Positions 16,624 to 23,432 of a stretch of 28,097 nt of DNA are shown piece after piece. Position numbers and translations under genes: made by a program. Every line of letters starts with the position of its first letter. The stretch's first letter is position 1. The notes beneath the pieces were generated by a model. It was not told the DNA's origin. It did no database searches and worked only from the letters and a program-made list of their open reading frames with translations. Origin of the DNA: Anaerobacillus sp. GTDB taxonomy: Bacteria > Bacillota > Bacilli > Bacillales_H > Anaerobacillaceae. The stretch spans positions 1-28,097 of the forward strand of contig SKOL01000396.1 of NCBI GenBank assembly GCA_007120055.1, read 5' to 3'.

Positions 16624-17319
16624 ATGGTTTCTAAAATTTTAATATTAATCCCTGCACGCGGTGGATCAAAAGGTGTACCTAAAAAAAATGTAAGGCAAAT
16701 AGGTGGAAAACCTTTAATAGTTCATACAATAGAGGCAGCACTTCAAGCAAATATTTCTGCTAGAGTAATGGTAACAACTGATGATGAGGAGATTGCTCTT
16801 ATTGCTAAAAATGCTGGAGCGGATGTTCCGTTTATGCGTCCATTCCATTTAGCTGAAGATAACACTACGACATTGGCTGTTGTTGAATATGTATTAGAAA
16901 GATTAGAAAAAGAAGAAAGTTATATACCAGATTTTATTATTTTATTACAACCAACTTCTCCATTTAGAAATAGTGTTGATATAGAAAAGTCAATGCAAAT
17001 TATGCTAGATCAGGATTGTGATTCCGTTATTAGTGTTACCGAAGTTAAAGAACATCCATTCATTATGTATGATGTGAATGAAAGGGGACGTTTACAACAA
17101 TACACTCATAATCCACAACAATTAACTAGAAGGCAAGATTTTCCGCCTGTTTATAAAGTGAATGGTGCGATTTATATAGTAAAAAAACAAATATGGGATA
17201 AATACAAGTCATTTAATCATGTACCAGTTATATATCCGTATATCATGTCTACTGAAAGTTCTATAGATATTGATGACGAAATTGACTGGAATTTAGCCCA
17301 ATTATTATATAGTAAATAA
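16624..17319 (+). CDS. legF: CMP-nonulosonate cytidylyltransferase, LegF/NeuA type
   Basis: This 231-residue enzyme begins with LILIPARGGSKGVPKKN, the CTP-binding signature of CMP-sialic acid synthetases, followed by LLQPTSPFRNSVDIE. It activates the nonulosonic acid with CTP to give the CMP-sugar donor used by Maf. It starts 2 bases after the radical SAM gene, with GAGGTTGAG in the end of that gene as its ribosome binding site. The legionaminic assignment comes from the neighbours. Confidence 0.92.
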   Translation: MVSKILILIPARGGSKGVPKKNVRQIGGKPLIVHTIEAALQANISARVMVTTDDEEIALIAKNAGADVPFMRPFHLAEDNTTTLAVVEYVLERLEKEESYIPDFIILLQPTSPFRNSVDIEKSMQIMLDQDCDSVISVTEVKEHPFIMYDVNERGRLQQYTHNPQQLTRRQDFPPVYKVNGAIYIVKKQIWDKYKSFNHVPVIYPYIMSTESSIDIDDEIDWNLAQLLYSK

Positions 17320-17353
17320 GATTATACTTTATCGTAGAAGGGAGATGGTTCCA

Positions 17354-18415
17354 TTGAAAAAAAGAAGTGGATTGTCAATCTCTTCCTTTATATTACCCTC
17401 ATGTGCAACTATTAAAGATGCAATAAAAAAAATTGATGAGGCTGGAAAAGAAATTGCTATAATATGTGAAGGAAAAGAATTAGTCGGTATTGTGACAGAT
17501 AGTGATATTCGCAGAGGTATATTAAAGGGTATTGGTTTAGAAGATTCTGCTGAAAAAGTTATTAATTATAACTACACGTATGCCTGGTTTGACGAGGATC
17601 GGGATAGTGTTTATTTGAGGATGTCGCGTGATTATATTAAACAAATGCCGGTTATTAATGAAGATCGTGAAATAGTAGATATATACTTTTTAAGTGATTT
17701 TGGAAAGATTAAAACTGAAATTACTACACCTGTTTTAATTATGGCAGGTGGTTTAGGTACAAGATTACGTCCCTTAACAAATAGAACACCTAAGCCAATG
17801 TTAAATGTAGGTGGTAAACCTTTATTAGAAACGATCATTCAACAAATTAAACAATATGGATTTCAAAATATATTACTTTCTGTCAACTATGAAAAAGAGA
17901 TGATCCAAAATTATTTTCAAGATGGGACAAACTTTGGAGTCGAAATAAAATATATTGAAGAAACAGAAAGAATGGGAACAGCAGGTGCAATTAGATTAGC
18001 AAAAAAATATTTAAAAGAACCTTTTTTTGTAGTTAACGGCGATTTATTAACGAAGTTAAATTTCAAAACATTTCTAGATTATCATTTGAACGAAAACGTA
18101 GCTATGACGATTGCGACTACTAGTCATTCGGTGCAAGTTCCATATGGGGTAGTCGAAATGAATGACCACCGTGTTACAGAGATTAAAGAAAAACCTCTTT
18201 TAGATTTTTTTATTAATGCTGGCATCTACAGTTTAAATCCTGACATAGTCGACCTTATTCCAGAAGGACAATTTTATGATATGAACCAGTTAATAGCTCG
18301 CATATTATCAAGTGGGATGTCTATTGCTAGTTTTCCGATTCATGAGTATTGGATGGATATTGGACAAGTTGCGGACTACCAAAAAGCTAACGAAGAATAT
18401 AAAGATAAGTTTTAG
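17354..18415 (+). CDS. ptmE: CBS-domain sugar-1-phosphate nucleotidyltransferase, PtmE type
   Basis: About 353 residues. The N-terminal ~115 residues are a CBS pair (VGIVTDSDIRRGIL is visible). The rest is a nucleotidyltransferase with LIMAGGLGTRLRPLTNRTPKP near residue 130 and YWMDIGQ near the end. Campylobacter PtmE, of the same layout, makes the GDP-amino sugar that feeds LegB. This supplies the missing first step of the pathway. I prefer TTG 17354, six bases after AAGGGAGATGG; ATG 17345 lies inside that site. Confidence 0.87.
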   Translation: MKKRSGLSISSFILPSCATIKDAIKKIDEAGKEIAIICEGKELVGIVTDSDIRRGILKGIGLEDSAEKVINYNYTYAWFDEDRDSVYLRMSRDYIKQMPVINEDREIVDIYFLSDFGKIKTEITTPVLIMAGGLGTRLRPLTNRTPKPMLNVGGKPLLETIIQQIKQYGFQNILLSVNYEKEMIQNYFQDGTNFGVEIKYIEETERMGTAGAIRLAKKYLKEPFFVVNGDLLTKLNFKTFLDYHLNENVAMTIATTSHSVQVPYGVVEMNDHRVTEIKEKPLLDFFINAGIYSLNPDIVDLIPEGQFYDMNQLIARILSSGMSIASFPIHEYWMDIGQVADYQKANEEYKDKF

Positions 18416-18429
18416 TAAGGAGGAATATA

Positions 18430-19404
18430 GTGGTTAATATAGCTATTATAGGAGCAGGGCAATTAGGAAGTAGGCATCTACAGGCACTTTCGAAAATAGA
18501 TCGACCTGCTTCGATTTTTGTTGTTTATCCTTTTTTTACTTCATTACAAATAGCTCAAAAACGTTTTGAAGAAGTTGCTACAGAAGACTCTAATGTAAAA
18601 GATGTTAAATACTTAACTACTATAGAAACAATACCAGAAAAAATTGAAGTAGCAATAATCGCTACTAACTCAGATGTTAGAAAAGAAGTAATTGTTAATT
18701 TAGTGAATTCAAAAAAAGTTGATTTCCTCATTATTGAAAAGTTTATGTTCCCATCAATTAAAAGTTACAATGAAGTTGAAACACTTATAAATAAAAAAGA
18801 TATTAAAGCCTATGTCAATTGTGGAAGAAGAATGTGGCCTTTTTATAAACACTTAAAAGAGAAATTTTCAACTTCTAATTATATTAATTATCAAGTAAGC
18901 TCATCTAATCTGGGGTTAGGTTGTAATGCAATTCATTTTTTAGATCATTTATCCTTCTTATCAGAGGAAGAAGACTTTGGATTCCAAAGTATACTAGATG
19001 AAACAATAAGTAAAAGTAAAAGAAAAGGGTTTGTTGAATTTACAGGTAGCTTACTCGGTCGGGCAAATAAATGCCAAATAGCAATAACTTCTTATCCAGT
19101 TGAGAGTGCTCCAATTAGTATCATTATATCTAGTGAAAAAGTAAGGTGTGTTATTAATGAATCTGAGGGAAAGGCATTTATAAGTGATCATAAAAATGAT
19201 TGGTTATGGACTGAAGTTTCATTTGATACATTATTACAAAGTCAGCTTACACATTTAGCAGTCCAACAGCTTATTGATAAAAACATATGTGATTTAACCC
19301 CTTATCATCAATCAAGTAAGCTTCATATAACTTTATTAAAGTCATTTATTAATCATCTACGCCATCAACAGGACAAGGAGGTAACAAGATGTCTTATAAC
19401 TTAA
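18430..19404 (+). CDS. Gfo/Idh-type oxidoreductase (first of two)
   Basis: This 324-residue protein starts MVNIAIIGAGQLGSRHLQAL, a GxGxxG Rossmann motif (residues 8-13), and has NCGRRMWP near residue 135. The usual EKP motif of the Gfo/Idh/MocA family reads EKF here, and it is less canonical than its neighbour, so the cofactor or substrate site may differ. GTG 18430 follows AAGGAGG at 18417-18423. Its 3' end overlaps the next gene by 16 bases. It probably oxidises or reduces a sugar of the island pathway; the substrate is unknown. Confidence 0.75.
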   Translation: MVNIAIIGAGQLGSRHLQALSKIDRPASIFVVYPFFTSLQIAQKRFEEVATEDSNVKDVKYLTTIETIPEKIEVAIIATNSDVRKEVIVNLVNSKKVDFLIIEKFMFPSIKSYNEVETLINKKDIKAYVNCGRRMWPFYKHLKEKFSTSNYINYQVSSSNLGLGCNAIHFLDHLSFLSEEEDFGFQSILDETISKSKRKGFVEFTGSLLGRANKCQIAITSYPVESAPISIIISSEKVRCVINESEGKAFISDHKNDWLWTEVSFDTLLQSQLTHLAVQQLIDKNICDLTPYHQSSKLHITLLKSFINHLRHQQDKEVTRCLIT

Positions 19405-20348
19405 GTGAAAAAACATTGCTCGTAGGAGCTGGTTCGATGGCTTTAGAATATAGCAAAGTACTTCAAGCTCTCGAAGTTCCTTTTACTGTTCTTGGTAGAG
19501 GAAAACAAAGTGCCAAACGTTTTTTTGAGGAAACCAGGATTCCAGTTCTTATTGGAGATCTTGAAAACAATTTGTCTAACATTAAAAGTTACAACAAAGC
19601 TATTGTAACGGTGAATGTAGAGCAATTACTCCCACTAACTTTAAAATTGTTAAAGAACGGTTATAAAAATATATTAGTTGAAAAACCAGCTGGTTTAAAT
19701 TTAGAAGAAATTAGATTATTAGTTGAAGAATCTGAAAAGCAACAGGCCGAAATATATGTAGCCTATAATCGTAGGTTTTATTCATCTGTAATTGAAGCAA
19801 GGAAAATAATAGAAAAAGATGGTGGGGTAAGTTCCTTTAATTTTGAATTCACCGAATGGAGTCATGTAATTGAAAAACTTGATAAGCCGAAAGAAGTACT
19901 TCAACAATGGTTCTTAGCAAATTCTACTCACGTAATAGATTTAGCATTTTATTTAGGAGGATATCCTAAACAGATTGAGTGTTTTACAACAGGTGGAACC
20001 GATTGGCACCCTAAAGCTTCTATTTATTCGGGAGCAGGCATAACTGAAACAGATGCTTTATTTTCTTATCAAGCTAATTGGCAGGCCCCAGGGAGGTGGG
20101 GAGTTGAAATATTAACGAAATCGCACCGATTAATTTTTCGCCCATTAGAACAATTACATATTCAAAAAATCGGTGAAGTGAAGATTGAAAAGATTGAAAT
20201 CAATGACGACCAAGATCATAAATATAAACCCGGATTGTTTAAGCAGACTGAAGAGTTTCTGTTAGGAAATAAAGTGGATTTATTAGATATTAGTTCCCAT
20301 TATAAAATATGTAAAGAAATCTTTTCTAAAATCAATAATGGAGTTTGA
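19389..20348 (+). CDS. Gfo/Idh-type oxidoreductase (second of two)
   Basis: This 319-residue protein has VGAGSMALEY near the start (dinucleotide site), ILVEKPAGL (the EKP motif, near residue 98) and VAYNRRFYS, typical of Gfo/Idh/MocA enzymes. ATG 19389 follows AAGGAGGT inside the end of the upstream gene. The two oxidoreductases differ clearly in sequence and may work in sequence or as a heteromer. It is the last gene of the island. Only a weak A/T-only hairpin near 20352-20370 follows it, so transcription may run on toward flaG. Confidence 0.82.
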   Translation: MSYNLSEKTLLVGAGSMALEYSKVLQALEVPFTVLGRGKQSAKRFFEETRIPVLIGDLENNLSNIKSYNKAIVTVNVEQLLPLTLKLLKNGYKNILVEKPAGLNLEEIRLLVEESEKQQAEIYVAYNRRFYSSVIEARKIIEKDGGVSSFNFEFTEWSHVIEKLDKPKEVLQQWFLANSTHVIDLAFYLGGYPKQIECFTTGGTDWHPKASIYSGAGITETDALFSYQANWQAPGRWGVEILTKSHRLIFRPLEQLHIQKIGEVKIEKIEINDDQDHKYKPGLFKQTEEFLLGNKVDLLDISSHYKICKEIFSKINNGV

Positions 20349-20382
20349 TTTTAAATAAAATGTTTATTTTGAAAAATAGTAC

Positions 20383-20552
20383 CGTCTAGAGCACACAATT
20401 GCTACTTAAATAACGCTTCTGAGAACTTACAAGCAGCAGAAGCTCGTATCCGTGATGTGGATATAACTCGTGCCAATATTCTTTCTCAAGCATCTCATTC
20501 TATGCTAGCTTAAGCTAACCAACAGCCACAATCAGTACAACAATTACTTGGA
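20383..20552 (+). pseudogene. Flagellin C-terminal remnant
   Basis: The sequence encodes a broken flagellin C-terminus: RLEHTIA, then LNNASENLQAAEARIRDVD, ITRANILSQASHSMLA, stop, ANQQPQSVQQLLG. Compared with hag, one base is missing at about 20404-20406 (AAC became AC), seven codons are missing after DVD at about 20463, and CAA became TAA at 20511-20513. The missing seven codons lie between two near-identical ATGxCTCGT words in hag, which suggests slippage. It has no start or upstream flagellin body. It marks a second, lost flagellin gene on the far side of the island. Confidence 0.92.
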
Positions 20553-20794
20553 CAATATTTTGGTTGGTTAGGTTTGTGGTTAGTTGGATAGGGAAAACTC
20601 AATACATGGGAGGCTCTAGTTAACCTAGGGTCTCTTTTTGTTCGTATAAGATAGAAAAATAAATATCTTATCGAATACAAATTTTTTAAAAGGTGGGCAG
20701 AATCAATTTACTGAATATTCCCAAAAAGGAGTCTAAATCTCTAAAGGTTATTGTATAATAAAGTAAAAATACATAGTGAGATTGGGGGGGGCTA
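20553..20794 (+). other. Gap between flagellin remnant and first flaG-like gene
   Basis: A short TTGGTTGGTTAGG-type repeat (about 20560-20591) follows the remnant, the same family as after flgN, flgL and csrA. A TATAAT lies at 20754-20759 but no matching -35 box is visible at the right distance. A run of eight G residues (20784-20791) stands just before the TTG start of the next gene. Nothing else is recognised. Confidence 0.6.
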
Positions 20795-21160
20795 TTGAAG
20801 ATTCATCGTTCTAATCAATCTATTCCACCAATTATAAAACAACCTCAGCATGACCCAGATGTGATGAAGACACCAACACAAAAAAAGCTAGAATATGATA
20901 ATAATTTTGCAAATGATACTGTAAAAAAAATGGCGCGTCAGTCTACTAATAAAGTTTATGAAATGTTACGCAAAGTTGCTCAAAATACAGAGTTTAATGT
21001 AAGTTACTCGGTAGGAAATATGAATGAGGTAAAGCAATTTAAATTTAATTTAAAAAAGGACGGTCAAGAAATTGTATCAATCCCACCTGATGTTGCAGTT
21101 CAAATTGCCGAAAGAGCCAAAAGTACAACGGTTGGGCTACTTATTGACCATAAAGCATAA
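20795..21160 (+). CDS. FlaG-like protein (divergent paralogue)
   Basis: This 121-residue protein has a polar N-terminal half. Its C-terminal half (FNVSYSVGNMNEV…EIVSIPPDVAVQIAER…VGLLIDHKA) resembles the FlaG domain, whose usual form is REIPP…GLLVDKK. It is clearly more divergent than the flaG that follows. FlaG proteins affect filament length; their exact function is unclear. The start is TTG 20795, with the run of eight G residues at 20784-20791 serving as the only ribosome-binding-like sequence. Confidence 0.7.
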   Translation: MKIHRSNQSIPPIIKQPQHDPDVMKTPTQKKLEYDNNFANDTVKKMARQSTNKVYEMLRKVAQNTEFNVSYSVGNMNEVKQFKFNLKKDGQEIVSIPPDVAVQIAERAKSTTVGLLIDHKA

Positions 21161-21239
21161 AGTTCGATAGCAAATCATTTATATTAATTGGAAAAAAAGA
21201 ACTATTTTGTAACAATCACTTACTGAATAGTGAAAAAAC

Positions 21240-21267
21240 TAAAAATAAATCCCCTCAATACCGATAT
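21240..21267 (+). promoter_or_regulatory. SigD-like promoter upstream of flaG
   Basis: TAAA (21240-21243), a 16-base spacer and ACCGATAT (21260-21267) fit the SigD consensus with one base difference in the -10 box. It lies 39 bases before the flaG ATG and downstream of the FlaG-like paralogue. Confidence 0.72.
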
Positions 21268-21306
21268 TAAATAAAAGGAACTATTAAATCGTGAGGTGGT
21301 ATACAC

Positions 21307-21675
21307 ATGGAAGTGAAGCCGCTGTCTTCTCAAGGCTCATACGAGCTTTTGAAGTCAAAGGAAAATGATGTTAATAACGTAAATGAAACAGTTCGAGATC
21401 AAATCAAGGAAAAGCAAGATCAAATCGAGGGTAAAAAAGAGTCAAGTATCACGAAACAAGACCTTGAACAAAACATTGAAGGAGTTAACAATTTCATGGA
21501 CATGAATTACACTTCTTTAAAATTTCAAGTACATGAAGATCTTGATCGTCTTTTCGTTGAAGTGATTGATCGGAATACACAGGAAGTGGTACGGGAGATC
21601 CCGCCAAAAGAATTTCTCGACATGATTTCTTCGATGTTAGAGCATGTCGGTTTAATTGTCGATAAACGAGTTTAA
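21307..21675 (+). CDS. flaG: FlaG family flagellar protein
   Basis: This 122-residue protein has a charged, coiled N-terminal half and a clear FlaG domain: LKFQVHEDLDRLFVEVIDRN, then REIPPKEFLDMISSM and GLIVDKRV at the end. B. subtilis YvyC (about 109 residues) is the equivalent and also precedes fliD. ATG 21307 follows GTGAGGTGG. FlaG is linked to control of filament length in other bacteria. A terminator and then fliD follow directly. Confidence 0.9.
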   Translation: MEVKPLSSQGSYELLKSKENDVNNVNETVRDQIKEKQDQIEGKKESSITKQDLEQNIEGVNNFMDMNYTSLKFQVHEDLDRLFVEVIDRNTQEVVREIPPKEFLDMISSMLEHVGLIVDKRV

Positions 21676-21691
21676 AATTTTGCTAGAAAAC

Positions 21692-21730
21692 AAAAAAGAG
21701 TTGAAACGATTACGTTTTCACTCTTTTTTA
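21692..21730 (+). terminator. Intrinsic terminator after flaG
   Basis: AAAAAAGAGT (21692-21701) with GAAACG pairs with CGTTTTC and ACTCTTTTTT (to 21729); the loop is about 4-6 bases and a T-rich tract follows. The A-run before the stem would allow some bidirectional function. Confidence 0.8.
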
Positions 21731-21752
21731 TTTTGTTAAGGAGTGAACGGTT

Positions 21753-23294
21753 TTGAGAATAACAGGAATGGCAACGGGAATGGATATTAATCAAATGGTA
21801 GATGATTTAATGCGCGCGGAACGTCAACCGTTGGATAAAATGGTGCAGGACAGGCAGTGGTTAGAATGGCAACGTGAAGATTTTCGCGATATGAATCTCA
21901 AGTTAGAATCATTTCGTCGAAAATTACTCGATGGGGTAATGATGGGTTCCAACATGAATTCAAAGACGGTGACAAGCTCTAATTCTAATCATGTTACAGC
22001 GACCGCAAACGCCTCTTCAATGAACGGAACACATACCATTTCTGATGTGACGCAACTTGCTAGTGCTGCGACAACGTATAGTTCAGCATCAATTTCAGAT
22101 CATGAAATTGACCCTAATGAAAGTTTGTATTCACAGAAAGATCATCTTGCAAATTTTGATAAAGGTGAAAATGACAATGTAGAGTTTGAAATTAAAACAC
22201 ACACATCTGAAGGGGTAATTACGAAGGATTTTGAGTTTTCAACGGATGATTCCTTAAATGATATATTAGGAGAAATTAATAGCTCAAACGTAGGAGTCAA
22301 TGCTTATTATGATCCCCATACTGATCGGGTTTCGATGACGAGGACGGAAACAGGGAAATATAATGACGAAGGAAATGAAATCGAGTTTGGTGAAGATAGT
22401 GATTTTCTTCTCGATACTTTGAAGTTAGCTGAAGCAGAAGAGGGTGAAGCTAACAACATCATCGACGGGGAAAACGCCAAATTTACATATAACGGTTTAC
22501 AAACTGAGCGCGAGTCAAATACATTTACGATTGAAGGAGTGACATTTTCGTTAAAGCAAACGTTTGATGGCCCAACGACCCTAAATGTGAATACAAATAC
22601 TGAGGAAGTTTTCGATCATGTGACGGAGTTTGTGGAAGAGTACAATGAACTCATTGCGACGGTGAATGAAAAAATAGCGGAAGACCGGCATCGTGATTAT
22701 CGGCCGTTAACTGATGAACAAAAAGAGGCAATGTCAGAAACTGAAATTGAACGGTGGGAAGAAATGGCTCGTAGCGGTACGTTGAGAAGTGATCGGACTC
22801 TCTCAAGTGGGATGAATCAGTTGCGGATCGACGCTTATTCACCATTGAACAATGAGGATGCCCCTTTTAAACTTCTTTCTGATATCGGTGTTAATCTTGT
22901 TAATGATTATAGTGCTCGAGGAATGCTTGAAATTGATGACGAGGCATTGCGCCAAGCCATTGAAAATGATTCTGACGGCGTTTATCAGATGTTTGCAGCT
23001 GACGGTGATTCGTTTAAAGAACAAGGTGTTGCAAGGCGAATGCGTGAAAGTTTAGGAAACACGATAGACAGTATTAGTGAACGCGCAGGTGGAATGGGTG
23101 GGGTTACCCAATATACAATTGGACGTAATATTGACAATATTAATGACCGGATTGTAAATTTTGAACGTCGCATGCAGCAAACGGAGGAACGTTATTGGCA
23201 ACAATTTAATGCGATGGAAAGAGCGATCCAACAATCAAATGCTCAAGCGGAACAAATGTTTTCGATGTTAGGTGGCGGCGGTATGCCGATGTAA
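21753..23294 (+). CDS. fliD: FliD, flagellar filament cap (first copy)
   Basis: This 513-residue protein starts MRITGMATGMDINQMVDDLM, the FliD N-terminal signature. The C-terminal part has NEEVFDHVTEFVEEYNELI-type helices and ends in FERRMQQTEERYWQQFNAME, which match FliD_C. FliD forms the cap under which flagellin subunits fold at the filament tip, and is an adhesin in some species. The usual length is about 500 residues. The start is TTG 21753, seven bases after AAGGAGTG. A second full fliD follows, so the organism may build two kinds of cap or a mixed one. Confidence 0.94.
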   Translation: MRITGMATGMDINQMVDDLMRAERQPLDKMVQDRQWLEWQREDFRDMNLKLESFRRKLLDGVMMGSNMNSKTVTSSNSNHVTATANASSMNGTHTISDVTQLASAATTYSSASISDHEIDPNESLYSQKDHLANFDKGENDNVEFEIKTHTSEGVITKDFEFSTDDSLNDILGEINSSNVGVNAYYDPHTDRVSMTRTETGKYNDEGNEIEFGEDSDFLLDTLKLAEAEEGEANNIIDGENAKFTYNGLQTERESNTFTIEGVTFSLKQTFDGPTTLNVNTNTEEVFDHVTEFVEEYNELIATVNEKIAEDRHRDYRPLTDEQKEAMSETEIERWEEMARSGTLRSDRTLSSGMNQLRIDAYSPLNNEDAPFKLLSDIGVNLVNDYSARGMLEIDDEALRQAIENDSDGVYQMFAADGDSFKEQGVARRMRESLGNTIDSISERAGGMGGVTQYTIGRNIDNINDRIVNFERRMQQTEERYWQQFNAMERAIQQSNAQAEQMFSMLGGGGMPM

Positions 23295-23307
23295 TTAAAA
23301 ATAAATG

Positions 23308-23346
23308 AAATAGGTTGTCGCTTTTAGAAGCTATAACCTATTTTTT
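23308..23346 (+). terminator. Intrinsic terminator between the two fliD genes
   Basis: AAATAGGTT (23308-23316) pairs with AACCTATTT (23335-23343); inside, GCTT and AAGC form a second helix with a TTAG loop. A T-run (23341-23346) follows. It isolates fliD copy 1 from copy 2, which has its own promoter candidate immediately downstream. Confidence 0.88.
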
Positions 23347-23348
23347 AT

Positions 23349-23375
23349 TAACAAATATCTCCGACTTACCGATAT
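23349..23375 (+). promoter_or_regulatory. SigD-like promoter of second fliD
   Basis: TAAC (23349-23352), a 15-base spacer and ACCGATAT (23368-23375) resemble the SigD consensus with one mismatch in each box. It lies 57 bases before the ATG of the second fliD and directly after a terminator, which makes a promoter here necessary. Confidence 0.68.
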
Positions 23376-23432
23376 ATATAGTAAAGATAGTTTAATCTGA
23401 CAACAGAATATCGGAAAGGTTAGGTGGTAGGC

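Noticed and set aside
20383..20552. Second functional flagellin gene
   Set aside because: No N-terminal part, one frameshift, a 7-codon deletion and an internal stop; recorded as a pseudogene.
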